From Melitaea cinxia (Eukaryota; Arthropoda; Insecta; Lepidoptera; Nymphalidae): a stretch of 64,000 nucleotides of DNA. The notes beneath the pieces are model-generated. The model had not been told where the DNA came from and did no database searches. It saw only the letters and a program-made list of their open reading frames with translations. The stretch is from assembly GCF_905220565.1 (NCBI RefSeq), contig NC_059413.1:14113501-14177500 (forward strand), given 5' to 3'. This document shows positions 1 through 12,374 of this stretch, in pieces. Numbering within the stretch: the stretch's first letter is position 1; every line of letters starts with the position of its first letter. The position numbers were made by a program, and so were the translations under genes.

Positions 1-73
1 GTGGATTAAGCTCTGAACCTTGTCCTACACGGGGAAAGAGGTCATGTCCAGCAGTGGATATTACAGGCTGAAA
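1..73 (+). repeat. 3' part of tRNA-derived SINE (family S1)
   Basis: This begins inside an element and ends at the motif TTACAGGCTGAA. The same stretch, with the words GGATTAAG, GGGGAAAGAGG and CAGCAGTGG, ends the longer copies at 4172-4492 and 49452-49797, which carry a tRNA-like head. Only the tail half is in the window. Confidence 0.6.
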
Positions 74-213
74 GCCTTGTGTTCCTATGTGAGTTGATTA
101 GAGCTCCTGGGAGGATTTGGGTGGGGTCAGCAACGCGCTTGCGATGCTTGTAGTGTTGTAAAGGAACCATCAAGTGAGCCGTACGTTTGTTTGCCGACCT
201 AGTTGTATAAAAA
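74..213 (-). repeat. SINE-like repeat family S2
   Basis: It carries the family core GCAACGCGCTTGCGATGC and ends in TTTGCCGACCTAG. The same core recurs on both strands at about 17240, 18296, 29145, 32505, 40570, 41570 and 48822, so this is a dispersed repeat. No coding frame is supported. Confidence 0.6.
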
Positions 214-1589
214 AGGTTAAGGTTAGTTAAAGAATAGTTTTAATCGTAATTCCTTCTGTGAAATTTAATAAAGTGTTAAGTATCGAAATGAAGTGTTAAC
301 GAAATTTAATATAGCCTGTTTTATTTTTAGAGAATTTAGCTGTCTCATTTTGAAGAAAGTATTATACATATATGTTACATTATAATAATTTGTAGTCGTC
401 AATGTAAGCAGCCATTTTTTTCAATTCAAACTTTTATTTCTCAAAACTGTATACAATTAGATATGACAGATAAATGCTTTACTTAAAAGAAATTGTTAAA
501 AAAATATTCGAAATTTTGACATCTGCGAAATTCTCAAATATCGTAATTTATTACATATAAAACCGCATTGGCTTCTTCTCTAGTAACTTATATTGTACGA
601 TATAAATATATAAATACTGGTCGTTCCAATATAAATAGCTTAAAATAAAAAAATACATGTAATGTTTAAAATTTTTTTTTCATATTCTATATTTTAGTAA
701 CACTTTTTTTTAATTTTCTAAAAGCACGAGTCATGTTTTTTAAAGCTTGTTTTTTTTTCTTTTTTTTTTATATAGAATGTAAACGCTTCGAGTATTATGC
801 AGTGGAATCTAATATTACAGAACGAATTTATAACATGTTGTCTAAATAAATTTATTGTTAGTGTATACGAGCTTAATGCGAGATTCACGTTTCTTGTACA
901 ACGATTAAGATTCCTTACCACCGCTTACGTTATAGAAGCTAGTAAAATAAGAATTGTATCTTTAGAAATTTAAACGAATCATAGAAATATATTTATGCGT
1001 ATATAACTCGAAAAGTACTTGTTAGATCTCAAAAAATTTAAATGGGACAAAATGACATAAACCACCTTTCGATTAAAACAAAAATCATCAAACCCTGACT
1101 GGGAAAGTTCTGAGGTAACTACATAAAAATACAATCGAATTGAAAACCTTTATCAATCTTTTTGGGAGTCGGGTAAAAAATCAAGTTATTAAAGGAAAAT
1201 GAAAAAAACATAATATAAAATTTAGGTATATTATTAGCTTGCAAGCGGAATATAATCCTAATATTAGAAAGAGATAGTGTTCGCGTAATATCGAAAGTGA
1301 ATTGTGTAACGTGAAATTACTCTGCGGTCGCTATAAACTAAACTTTGTCTATGATCTCTATTCACATGACCATAGAGTACAAATTGAATAAAACCACTGA
1401 TTTAATATACAATAAAATGAATATATATACTGGGTATAAATTCTTTGTTGAAAAGACTAAACCTATACTATTTATATTGTAAATTTTATTTTATTGAATT
1501 TTTTTCTAGTGATTTTATGTTATCTGTCAAAATCAAAATGAAAAATAACTTCATTCACACCCTCGCATCGTCATTTTAGAAAATAAAAA
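214..1589. other. AT-rich intergenic DNA, nothing recognised
   Basis: This is low-complexity AT-rich sequence with several T runs. The short open frame at 718-921 (minus) is built from poly-K/poly-F codons and has no coding character. I see no RNA gene or element ends. Confidence 0.5.
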
Positions 1590-1760
1590 TTTCAAATGGA
1601 TTATTATTTTTCACAGTGAAGCTATCACCGATTCGGAATGTAGGCAGGAAACTTTTACTCTTTAGAAAATAATGTATAAACTGCGTTTTAGTAAAAAAAA
1701 AAAAAAAAAAAAAATAGTAATATCTTGGATGAAATACAGCGTCACTTAGTTGTAAGTAAA
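1590..1760 (+). repeat. Dispersed repeat family R6, partial
   Basis: It shares the words GAAGCTATCACCGATTCGGA and GAAATACAGCGTCACT with copies at about 33985-34330 and 36995-37590. A run of 22 A lies at 1693-1714 inside it. It is non-coding and its termini were not resolved. Confidence 0.5.
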
Positions 1761-1885
1761 ATTTTCAGTAGTTATAATCTGACTTAAAAGAGCAATTTTC
1801 CCTTTCGTTCTCTCTCTTTTATAGGTATATGTTATTAACTGTCTATTTAAGGTTAATTGTCAATAGAATTGTAGATAAATAATTG

Positions 1886-2640
1886 TGTTTGCTCGCAAAC
1901 GAAAAAAAAAACCGACTTCAATTACATCGACGAGTAATACAACGTAGATCGACGAAAAAATAGTCAAGTAACAACGCATTATCAAAGATAACTCAAAAAG
2001 TAGTTATCAGATCTCGATGAAATTTAAATGTGACCACATGATAAACATCGGCTTTCGATTAAATTAAAAATCATTAAAATCGATACACCTAATAAAAAGT
2101 TATTTCGGATTTTCAAGAAATTCCCTGGATTTCTCTGGGATCCCATCATTAGATCCTGGTTTCCTTATCATGGTACTATATTAGGGATATCTTCTTTCCA
2201 ACAAAAAAAAAATTATCAAAATCGGTACACCTAGTAAAAAGTTATTGCGGATTTTCAAGAGTTTCCCTCGATTTCTCTAGGATCCCATCATCAGATCCTG
2301 GTTTCCTTATCATGGTACTAAACTTGGGATATCTCCTTTCCAACAAAAAAACAATTATCAAAATCGGTACATCCAGTAGAAAGTTATGCGGTATAATACA
2401 ACGTAGGTCGACGAAAAAAGCGTCAAGTAAAAACGCATTATTAGATATAGCTCGAAAAGTAGTTGTTAGATCTCAAATAAATTTAAATGGGACCAATTAG
2501 CACACACCACCTTTCGATTAAAGGAAAATTTGTTGAAATCGGTCCACACGGGCAAAAGTTCTGATGTAACATACATAAAAAAAAAAAAAAAAAAATACAG
2601 TCGAATTGAGAACCTCCTCCTTTTTTGGAAGTCGGTTAAA
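1886..2640 (+). repeat. Long copy of dispersed repeat R3
   Basis: It starts at TGTTTGCTCGCAAACGAAAA followed by ACCGACTTCAATTACATCG, and ends near CCTCCTTTTTTGGAAGTCGG. The two ends are loosely inverted copies of each other (ACCGACTTC against GAAGTCGGT). Inside, a 142-bp unit is repeated (for example AGATCCTGG at 2151 and 2293). Other copies lie at 20215-20355, 27090-27530, 43695-44305 (minus) and 45460-45745, with fragments at about 3720, 4560, 10720, 11030, 30590 and 46515. It is probably a non-autonomous DNA element. The ORFs inside are chance frames. Confidence 0.65.
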
Positions 2641-4171
2641 AAAACCAGTCAAATTCACTACCTAACTAAAAAAAACTTTCCGTATATACACATGATCTGT
2701 CATAATTTTTCGTAAAATATTGTTTTATTTTCATCGACCTTTTTGACTTAAGCTAATTATCGAACTTTTGAAAATAAAAATTTTCAAAATATTTTTTTTT
2801 AGTCTCAATTTTGTACACCTGACCTTATCTGTTAGAGCGAATAAATTTACTTTTAAGGTAGACCGTTCTTAGAATCACTAATCACGTAAATCATAGATAA
2901 TATTTAAAAAAATCTCTATAACATTTTCGTAATCCGCCATTTTGACGTTTGACAGTACTTAACCCAACTTTAACAACAACAAAAAAAAAGTTCGTGTCAA
3001 TTTATTTTTAGTTGTTTTTTTTTCATTAAATCTCCCTGACCTTAGTATAATAGTAAATAAATAAACTATCAAACAACGACCTCCGAAGGTCAACGCTATT
3101 TAGGCATCACAATGGCGCTTAAACAATCGACAATGCACTGTTTATATTCAGGCAAGCTTGCCGTGCAAGGACCAGCTATGTTGCCTGGACGTGATATATT
3201 AAACGATATTTATTTTTGTTTATCAAATCCGTTTATTTACAATAGTACAGATTGGTAGATTACGCCTCAAATCTTATACAGAGTAATTTGTTAATGATAA
3301 GTTCTTCTATATACAGGAATTTGATTTGTTTATCAAATGCGCAAGCCTGCTTAAGAACTGCATGATCATTTAAGGCTAAAAAAATCTCTCCTGACTCTCA
3401 ATAGTTAACAGTCTCTGATAATTTATTGCTAGCTTTATTTTTCATTTATTATAAAGTTTGTTGTAGTTTCTTTATTTTGCAATAACTCCAAAATACTTAT
3501 AGGTCTTTTTTACGAAAATTTTAAAATACTTTTTATTTTTTTATTTATTTTTTATTTTATACTTTATTGTACACCAGAAATATATATGATATAAATAAAT
3601 ATATTTAATGCTTGCTAAATACAATTTATTTTTTAATTGTCATTTACGTAAAAAACTTTAGTTTTGGGTGATGTGTCCGTAGGACGGTTAGGATGGCTAG
3701 TAATTTAAAAAGATTCAAAACAACGGTTGAAAATCAGATCACAGACAAACACGACAACTACTAGTTTTCGAATAAAAAAAGAATTAACAAAATTGTCGTA
3801 CTCAGTAGAAGTTATGATATCTAACGATCACAAAATATACAATTGTGTTGAGAACCTTCTACAATTCGACTGTATTTTACATGTGTTACTTCAGAACTTT
3901 TTTCAGCGTGGACCAATTATTATTATTTTTTTTTATAAAGATATGTCCAAAGCAAAAGGGGGTTATTGTCATGTAGTCCCATTTCAATTTTATCGAGATC
4001 TAAGACTTTATTTAAGGCATATTGTTAATTTTTTTACACGTGCAGCCTATGGGTGAATCATACCCGTTTGGCTACCAAAGTTTTGCGCGCTCAATATAAC
4101 AACATCTTTAGGATGCGAATGCTGAGCTTGTTGTTTTATAATGTTATTTCTGTTTTTATTTTACCTACGCT
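2641..4171. other. Gene-free AT-rich stretch with R3 fragment
   Basis: The stretch is mostly AT-rich. From about 3720 to 3900 it resembles degraded R3 (CTTCTACAATTCGACTGTATT and related words). The open frame 3727-4056 falls in this debris and has no recognisable domain. Confidence 0.4.
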
Positions 4172-4492
4172 AACTACTGAGCATAGGCCTTTTTCCCCAT
4201 GTAAGAGAAGGATCAGAACTTAATCCACCACGCTGCTCTAATGCGGGTTGGCAGATATATTCCCTACTATGAGTAACGATCGCTATCAGGTGTACATGAT
4301 AACAACTGGGACCGACGGTTTAACGTGCTCTTCGAGGCTCGGTGGGGACCCACAAAAACTGCACAAACACCCAAGCCACGGCAAACACCTGTATGACCAA
4401 TACAAATGTTTGTCATGTGCGGGGATCGAACCCGCAACCGCTAGCGCAACAGGTACAATCCATGGCTGTAACCGTTACGTCAACGCTAACTA
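4172..4492 (-). mobile_element. tRNA-derived SINE (family S1)
   Basis: Read on the minus strand it opens with a tRNA-like head: an A-box-like segment near 4485 and the B box GGTTCGATCCC near 4432. A body follows that matches 49452-49797 over its whole length, and the tail includes the motif at 1-73. The polymerase III boxes and two near-full copies support a SINE. The open frame 4248-4625 is antisense to it and is not a gene. Confidence 0.7.
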
Positions 4493-6246
4493 TTTGGTAC
4501 ACTGTTTTTTCATTGTATGGACCTTGTCTGAAATTATTATTATAATAATGGGTATTTACTTGACTATTTTATCGTCGACTTTCGTTGCATTATACCTTAT
4601 AACGTTACTAGTGTACCGATTTTGATATTGATAAATCGGTTTCTTTTGTTCTCGAGCAAACACTGTTATAATTATTATGGAGTCGTTTGCTGTAAATGAT
4701 TTTTGTCACAGCAGTGGGCTAATATCATGTCACAGATAATTCGTTATATTTATTTTATAATTGTAAACAGCTGTCTACTCTTACATATGTAGTATATAAT
4801 TACATTTCTTTACGGAAACCTCTGGAATATAAATTGACACTTTATTTCCGCGTCGTAATAAATACGTGTCCTGGGTTTTATATACTCATTTATTTACTTC
4901 TGTACGTGTGTTTCACGTGTATATGTCTTCCTTTGCTATATTTGTTTATATACCCTGTTAGTAATATAAATGTGAATTTTTAAGGATAAGTGGATGTTTG
5001 TTATTCTTGGTGAGATATTTATTTATTATTTATAATTACAGTTATAAAATAATTTTAAGTATAATTATATAAAATTATGGTTAATAAATTACTTGAGCGT
5101 TAATTTACACATTAAACTTATATTGAATAGAAGAGGAAAATAATTATATTATGAAAATCGTCAATAATATAATATGTTACCAAAGTACTTAATCTATATA
5201 TATATATATAAATAAATGTTTGTCTGTATGTCCTTTATATAATCGTAAACTAAGCATTTGATCATGTCATGATCTTCAGCAAGGTGTAGTGTACGAGCCT
5301 ACAAAGGCTTCTGAGTTGGTACAACCAAAAAAAATACCCCTGATTCGTACGAAAGTGGCTAATTTTTTATAATAGTAACTGCGGATTCCTTGCGGATTAT
5401 TCTCTCCAAAATTTAATAATAATAATAATAAATATTATTTATTGTACACCAAAGAAAAATACAATATATTAAGATTAGTGTTAGCTTTGTACAATAGGGC
5501 CTTATCGCTTAAAAGCCAACTCCAACCAGGCAACCGTGTTGCGGAGGATATTATGATCGGTGAACACAGACAGACATAGGTAATTTACATTCCGAATCGG
5601 CGGTAGCTTCTCTTTGACTATAATTAGTTAATTAAAACTAAACTAATATTGATATGTAAAATGACGATTAGTGCATTTGAAGCCTACTTGAATGAATTAA
5701 TTATGATTTTTATTGTTTATGTATAAACTTGTGCTTATGACTCATCTCTACGTATGTACAATTATCACCCGGAACAAGTAACGGACAGACGAATATTGCA
5801 TAAATTCTGTTATTAGATGGTTATGTATGCGTTACATTAATATTTCCTCTTCGTTTATTATTATTAATTAAATTATAACAATATCGTTTTATTTTAATTT
5901 CATGTTATTACGTTTCTAAATATTTTTAAAAGGCATCATTTTTATGAATTTTTGTAAGATTTTCGATGATTAAATACTCTGTTATTTTAATTTCAGCCAG
6001 AATGTGCACGTGTATATACATTTTGATTAAACAGTGTATTGGTCATTCATGAAAAAGTTTTATTTTTCGTTAATTTCACATTGAGTTGAAATGTTTATTG
6101 TGAAAAAATTTAAGAATTTTTCCAGTCTTCACATTCAAAAGGCTACTAAGTTAATAGTTTTCTGATATAATAGAGAAACAGCTTATTTCGTCAAGTGGTT
6201 GTCGCGTTATTTTTGAATCACATCCAAAAAATTTAATTACATCCAA
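4493..6246. other. Gene-free stretch
   Basis: A degraded R3 end lies at about 4555-4665 (minus strand), a TA microsatellite near 5192-5208 and an AAT microsatellite near 5417-5435. A partial R6 word (CATTCCGAATCGGCGG) lies near 5590. I found no gene. Confidence 0.4.
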
Positions 6247-6287
6247 AAAGTTGTCGTCCAACATACGATATGTTGGACGACAACTTT
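6247..6287. repeat. Perfect 19-bp inverted repeat
   Basis: Arms 6247-6265 and 6269-6287 are exact reverse complements separated by CGA. The core of the arm is TTGTCGTCCAACATA. It could form a hairpin in either strand. It lies just before the RTE-derived insertion at 6306, outside that element's target duplication. Confidence 0.85.
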
Positions 6288-6305
6288 AGTTAATAAATTC
6301 TTTTT

Positions 6306-6635
6306 CATCATTACAGCCTATACAGTCTACTGCTGGACATAGGCCTCCACAAGCTTACGCCAAAAATAACGTGAACTCATGTGTTTTGCCCATAGTCACC
6401 ACGCTGGGCAGGCGGGTTGGTGACCGCAGTACTGGCTTTGTCGCACCGAAGACGCTGCTGCCCGTCTTCGGCCTGTGTATTTCAAAGCCAGCAGTTGGAT
6501 GGTTATCCCGCCATCGGTCGGCTTCTTAAGTTCCAAGATGGTTGTGGAACCTTATTATCCCTTAGTCGCCTCTTACGACACCCACGGGAAGAGAGGGGGT
6601 GGCTAAATTCTTTAGTGCCGTAGCCACACAGCACA
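6306..6635 (-). mobile_element. Internally deleted RTE-derived element, copy 1
   Basis: The plus strand begins CATCATTACAGCC, which is the 3' tail of the element, and ends at CCGTAGCCACACAGCAC, its 5' end. The sequence equals the 5' UTR of the full LINE at 58704-61925 joined to its last 60 or so bases. It is flanked by an 11-bp duplication, AAATTCTTTTT, at 6295-6305 and 6636-6646. The fused mini-ORF at 6327-6380 (minus) starts at the LINE start codon and enters the LINE C-terminal frame, ending at TAG after 17 residues. Confidence 0.85.
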
Positions 6636-6646
6636 AAATTCTTTTT

Positions 6647-7225
6647 ACTGTAATATTATTACAAATACTTTAAATGATATTTAATTGATAGTTTGATCTG
6701 TATTCTGTATAAAAGTGTGCATTTTATAGCATATTAATGAATTGTTATAAAAATATAGACGTTTATGAATAAGCTCTTCACGTATTTTTCATTTTATGAG
6801 AATAAAGCACAGCCTCTTTTGAGGCGTGCAAAATTTGGCGTGTATTCTTTATTAACTTTTTTCAATAAAAAAAATATATATATATAATTTAAAAAAAGGA
6901 CAGAGGAAAAAAAAATTAGTAACTTTGTTTTGCACTGTGATTATGTGTATATTTCAGATTAAAATATAATATTTATTCAACAATATAAATACTTTAAAAT
7001 TTTAGATCACTTGAATTTTGTCAAAATTATTTTTAACAGCAAAATAATATTAGGAATTACATAACAATCAATAATATTTTCAATGGTTGTAAAATTCAAG
7101 GACGAATTTACATAAACCATGACCTTAGTTAAGAAAAGTATTGTATTCAAATTTGAAAAAATATTGTCAAGTGCCAATCATATTTGTTTTCGTCAATTCA
7201 CGTTCAAATAAAAGACTTAAATGTT
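6647..7225. other. AT-rich spacer, nothing recognised
   Basis: This is low-complexity AT-rich sequence between two RTE-derived elements. I saw no coding frame or element ends. Confidence 0.5.
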
Positions 7226-7440
7226 CTGACTAAGGGATAACACAGTTCCGCTACCACCTTGGAACTTAAAAAGCCGACCGATAGCGGGATAACCATCCAA
7301 CTGTTGGCTTTGAAATACACAGGCCGAAGACGGGCAGCAGCGTCTTCGGTGCAAAAAAGCCAGCTCTGCGCTCACACTCTCACACATGAGTTCACGCCAT
7401 CTTTGGCGCGAACTTGTGACTGTGATAGGCTGAAGTGACA
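7226..7440 (+). mobile_element. Truncated RTE-derived element, copy 2
   Basis: It begins inside the 5' UTR at CTAAGGGATAACACAG and ends at ATAGGCTGAAGTGACATT. It lacks about 50 bases before the start codon and about 21 bases near the 3' end, yet the frame is kept. The mini-ORF at 7386-7433 reads Met-Ser-Ser-Arg-His-Leu then WRELV-TVIG before TGA. The hairpin CCGAAGACG/CGTCTTCGG is intact. Confidence 0.75.
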
Positions 7441-7559
7441 TTCAAGTAGGTTTCAAAAGCTAATTTGAATCGTCATATTTTGACAGATTTTCGGATTCGG
7501 GACCTAGATTCTGCTAGAAACTAAACTGTAAATTTATGTTATATAACTGTATATTATGT

Positions 7560-7715
7560 TAAAAAAGTGTGTGTGTGTGTGTACTTATGTACGTACGTAA
7601 GAAGTTATACTTCATTGGCTATCTTTCTTCACGTTGCTAACTTCATCTTCGTTGACTAGCTAACTTCAGGGTGTCGGTTTTTATGACGGCGTACAAGCGC
7701 GTCGGAAAATTTTAT
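7560..7715 (+). repeat. Dispersed repeat family R9
   Basis: It contains TTCATTGGCTA, GTTGACTAGCTAACTTC and GGGTGTCGGTTT. Copies occur at about 28990-29140 (opposite orientation), 30215-30385 and 46575-46775 (opposite). A GT microsatellite lies at one end. It is non-coding; its class is not determined. Confidence 0.55.
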
Positions 7716-8767
7716 TTCCATCCATATTTTTTTATATAATAAGTAATCACCAACACATCATATACTAAAACCTTCTCCAAAATACGCTGCATCTTATGGT
7801 ATAAGTATTATTCCGATCGGTTCAGTAGTGTTCGCAATATAACCGAACAAAAAACCGACTCTTCATTAATTACTATAGGGCAAAAGCCGGATAGTTGCCT
7901 CGTTGGGATACACGCCTTAGTTTCGAATGCACTATGTTAGGATTGTTGATTGTGTTAGCTTTTCATCATAATCGGAAGAGCACCCCGAGTAGCCTTAATG
8001 CCACAAAAACAATTAGAGTAGGCGCTTAGGTTTTGTCCGTGTAAGCAAAAATCTTGCGCGTAGTAACTTTGACTAGCGTTCAAATTATATTAGTAAGTAA
8101 ACGCTATTGAATATTTGTATTAATAAATAAGATTTCAATAAGTTTTGTGTTTGCTGGCATACATTGGGGCTTAAATTATATTCTTTATAACATTTTAGTT
8201 TTAAATAATTTTTATTTATTTCGCAAATAGAAACAGCAAGTACCCGTATCATGAAGGATAGTTGCCCAATTGAGTTTTGCGGATAGTTACCCCTATAACA
8301 ACTCTTGGGGCAACTATACGTAACTATAAGACTATAAGTGTTCAAACGACCAAAGATTTTTCTAGTTTTTTGTTGTTTTTTTATTGTAATTTATCTTAAT
8401 TAAAATAAGAACTTAATAGCAAAATACCTCGTCGGATTAAGCAAAAGCAAAATATAGAAGAACCTTAAGAAGATGGAACTCTAAAATGAAATCCTAGCTA
8501 TGTCATCGATTCAAAGTTATATGATTAGCTGTATATATATATTTAAAAAAAAATAGCGACTTATCTAATTATATTTGTGAAAATTCTAGAAAAATAACCT
8601 TTCCTTAGAACTAAAAATTTAATAAGATTGGTAAAAAATATATGAGACTTAAGAGAGGTATCTATTCTTTTATGTGGCAAGTATCCCTTGAATCATTTTT
8701 ACGTTAGGCTACTATCCGCCATAATAGGCAAGTATCCCTTTTTTTAGAGGTCAAATAAAACACAATT
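7716..8767. other. Gene-free stretch
   Basis: AT-rich sequence with only short chance frames, such as 8085-8345 (minus). I saw no element ends. Confidence 0.4.
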
Positions 8768-8960
8768 TAAACATTTTTGAATATCATATCAAAAATTGAC
8801 CGCTCCAGCGGGGATCGAAACCGCGTCTCCGACTGACCGTGTCGGTCGTGTCGGACCGACAGCTGGAGCGATCAATTTTTTATATGATATTCAAAAATGT
8901 TTAGAATTCCTAATGTGTGGGTAGCACAAAAATAAAATCGTAGATATTAAAAACAGAATT
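8768..8960 (-). mobile_element. tRNA-like foldback element, degraded copy
   Basis: Arms 8768-8809 and 8862-8903 are inverted repeats of 42 bp with two mismatches. The loop holds a damaged tRNA-like 3' part on the minus strand, with its B box altered (GGGGATCGAAACC on the plus strand). The right arm continues into AATGTGTGGGTAGCACAAAA, as in the copy at 16531-17000. The outer half of the left arm is missing. It belongs to the same family as 16531-17000 and 52857-53035. Confidence 0.7.
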
Positions 8961-9336
8961 TACTCAAAACCATTATTTATTCATATAAAAAAAAAACAGG
9001 TTTTTATAGAAGATTAATGAATTAATTATTTAAAGAATATACTTTGAACAAAATAATAATAAATAAATATCTTTAATTAAACAGCGTTTTCAAAAAGTGG
9101 GCCAACTAGCCGATTTACCCTAGATAGTAGATAGATAGATATAATCACATGAGTTTTTTTTTAATAAAAGATGACTGATGAATTTTTAATTTAATTTTTT
9201 TTTATTGAAAATCTAACCTCACGTATATCTTTGAATATAAAATATATTTACAATTATTATTTTTTATTAAATCGTATGTAATAAGTACATTAATATATAT
9301 ATAAAAAAAAAACATATCAGTCTGTCAGTCAGTCAG

Positions 9337-9465
9337 TTCAGCCTATTGCAGTCCACAGCTGGACATAGGCCTCCCCAAGTTCGCGCCAGACATCCCGGTT
9401 TTTCGCATTCCTTATCCGTGAATAATGCCGGCGTAGACTGATTGAGGATTGCGAAAAAAAACAGT
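9337..9465 (-). mobile_element. RTE LINE 3' fragment with inversion
   Basis: Positions 9337-9420 match the last 80 or so bases of the LINE at 58704-61925 (CAGCCTATTGCAGTCCAC then CCAAGTTCGCGCCA). The following 40 bases match the adjoining LINE segment in the opposite orientation (GCCGGCGTAGACTGATTGAG). This is the pattern expected when a short LINE copy is made with an internal inversion. Confidence 0.6.
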
Positions 9466-12374
9466 TGTATTTAAAAAACTTGGAATTGAATATAATTCCC
9501 CCATATGTTGTAGTAGAAAAATATCCACAAATAAATATAACTCTATTTTAAAACGTAGACAATATCTTTTTTTTTACTAAAAAATTGGTAAGGAACTGTA
9601 TATAAAAAGAACAAGTTGGAAAAAAATCTGCCACTGAAAGATCTGTCAGAATCGATCGAGTTCTTCGGACTTGACTTTTTTGGTATCCTTAAATAAGTAT
9701 ACTTCTGTTATTATTGTTATGTATTTGTGTACGCAGTAATGTGAATGAACAGTATTATAATTTAAATAATATTAACATTACTTATAATTACTTTACCAAT
9801 ATGAATTATCAAATATGATTTGCTTGATATCTATATTATTTCGTCGATAGAGAAATTAAACGCAAATACTTAAAGTATGCTTTGCTTTAATTAAAATTAT
9901 ATATATTATTGAACATATTTTATAGAAATTTTAAAAATGACATTGTTTTGTAAGATTTTTTTTTCTATTTCCGAACAAAAATGTTTTTGATAAATTAATC
10001 GTTATTAATAAGACTAAAATTATTTTTAATTTTGGTACATAAAATCAACTAAATAAAAAGTAAAAAGAAGAAAGTGGAAAAATGTAATTCTTATTATTTT
10101 AATAAATATATATATTATAATATTTATTATAAATTAACTTGTACACCTATGCTGACGCTAGACCATTTCCTTTGCTCTAAGGTTGCCTGGAAGAAGTTTT
10201 TTAGCCATAAGGCCGCCCTTTGTAACTAATGAATATATTGTTAAAATTTTTCTTTCTTTGCTATGTATTATTTCTGTTTTTGGTGTACAACAAAGTGTAT
10301 TATTATTATTATTATTAATAAATAGTTTTGATGTATAATAAATTAAAAAATAATGTCAATATCACTTAGAGTCACTTATAATATTAATTATAAAAATTGA
10401 ATGAAAAGTGTAACAATAACGTTAATTTACATTGCAATAAGGTAGTCTGCAAACTTTTCAAATTCTGACAGTATTGCAACTGGCAGTCAACAATAAAAAA
10501 AATACTTTCTCACAATTAAAAAGGTATACAAATCCAAACTGCAAAGATTAAATTTTTGACAATATATTTCTCAACGAAACGCAACTACCTTCACCTCATA
10601 AAACAACATAAAAATCACTTACGCAACACATTCTCAGCGACCACAAACGTCAACGGAGCGAAGAGAAAAATTAAAAACATTTTATCACTTTAAGTGAAAA
10701 CTTTTTCGTTGCACTATGAAATTAAAAAAAATACAGTCGAATTGAGAACTTATTTTGAAGTCCGTTAAAAAGTGATAGTTCAAGCAGCGTCTCTCATGAA
10801 CTGAGTTCGCGCGCAATTGTATCGGGTATATATTTATTTTTCCCGCTCGTATTGCAGAATGTTTGACGTTCTATACAAAACGAGTTACTGATGTTGATAT
10901 TAAGGCATGTACTGACTGCGTGGTCCAGGGCGAGCGTCTGATATGCGTATTAAAACGCACTATTTGTACCAGCAGTACGCTGCTCTACATTGCTTACTAT
11001 AGCCCGATTCCTACATTCAATTATTGCTTTTGCTCGCATACGAAAACAACATCGACTTCAAATTTTTGATGTGAAAATAATCAATAAATAAGACCCCAAT
11101 GAATATTAGGGACAAATCAAAAATATTAAAAAAATAGTCAGATTAAAAAAAAAACGATTAACCAGTCATATGTCAAGCCTGCCGTAAGGAACTTCGTTCC
11201 AAAAAAAGGAACCAATTGTATATACAATGGAAAATACACTCAAATTAAGAATCTCCTTTTTTGGTCGTCGGTTAAAACGTCTCGTTTTGCTTACGAATCG
11301 TTTTCGTTACGAGTCGTACAATTTCAAAATTTAATTGTTTCTTTAATTTTTATTTAACTGATTTTACTACGATTGTTTATCGAACAATTACTGTATTTTT
11401 AGAGGCCGTGGCATTATGAAAACTATAGCAGATATAAATTGAAGTATACAGAGACATGGAAAGTAAAAGATTAGAAAGAATTTTTTTAAAAAGCTATCAG
11501 GATTCATCCTGTAACATGCCACTGCTGGGCAAAGACCTCTCCATAAATAAGAAATATATAAAATATAAATGTATAAAATTAAAATGTATTTATTTATTTA
11601 CGTTTACAAGGATATAACTAGGATTTTCTTTGTTAGGTCTAACAGCGACGTGATGAGAATCCTATTATCATCGATTTAATTATGCTTTTTAAAACCAATT
11701 GGCATTAATCCAACTTAACATATATGTATCTATATATAGTCTGTAGTCGCGACGACAGATGAAAACAATTACATGAGAAAAAGCCCTAGTAAATGGAAGT
11801 TTTTTTAGCCGACTTCTTAATCGGTTTCAAAAAAGGAGGAGGTTCTTAATTCGAATATATGTTTTTTTTTATTTGGTAAGCTTACAATATTTTATTACAT
11901 AACGTAATTTAATAAAAAAATTATAAATAGATCAACGAATTATCCATTTGTAGCTCTGTTTGCTTATTCTTATACAGTCGAAATCTCTAACCGAAATCAC
12001 ATTTACAAACATTTTCTATTTTCATTAGAATTTTATTTAAAATAGCTTATTTTTTTAAAAGTATTTTTTATACCATATTGCTCCTCTTATTCTTATTATA
12101 AAGATAATATGATCAACACTTTTTCATGATGCCAAATAATGCAACAAAATATCAAAACACATGCTCGTATTATTTTGTCCCTTTGTCCCATCAGTCGTCG
12201 CAATGTCGTCGTAATTCGACGAGATGCGACAAAACCAGACGAAAATTTCTAATTATGTTAATACAAGCGAGAACCCGACTAGAAAAAAGGCAGGCTCGAC
12301 CAGATCATGTATCTCGACGACATGCCAGATCCGGCAAGCTCTATCAGGACCAGGTCTGGTCCAGGCAAGGGTAG
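9466..12374. other. Gene-free stretch with repeat fragments
   Basis: The stretch is AT-rich. Fragments of R3 lie near 10720-10770, 11025-11275 and 11800-11870, and a piece of SINE S1 near 11505-11545. Frame 10863-11069 has no recognisable domain. I found no gene. Confidence 0.4.

Noticed and set aside
718..921. Short minus-strand frame at the left end
   Set aside because: It is low-complexity Lys/Phe codons from A and T runs.
6417..6623. A recurring frame (VTAVLALSHRRRCCPSSACV and similar) at 6417, 7217, 14311, 15609, 23132 and 53766 that looks like a conserved protein
   Set aside because: It is antisense to the 5' UTR of the RTE-derived elements. It recurs because the repeat recurs, and frame and ends vary between copies.
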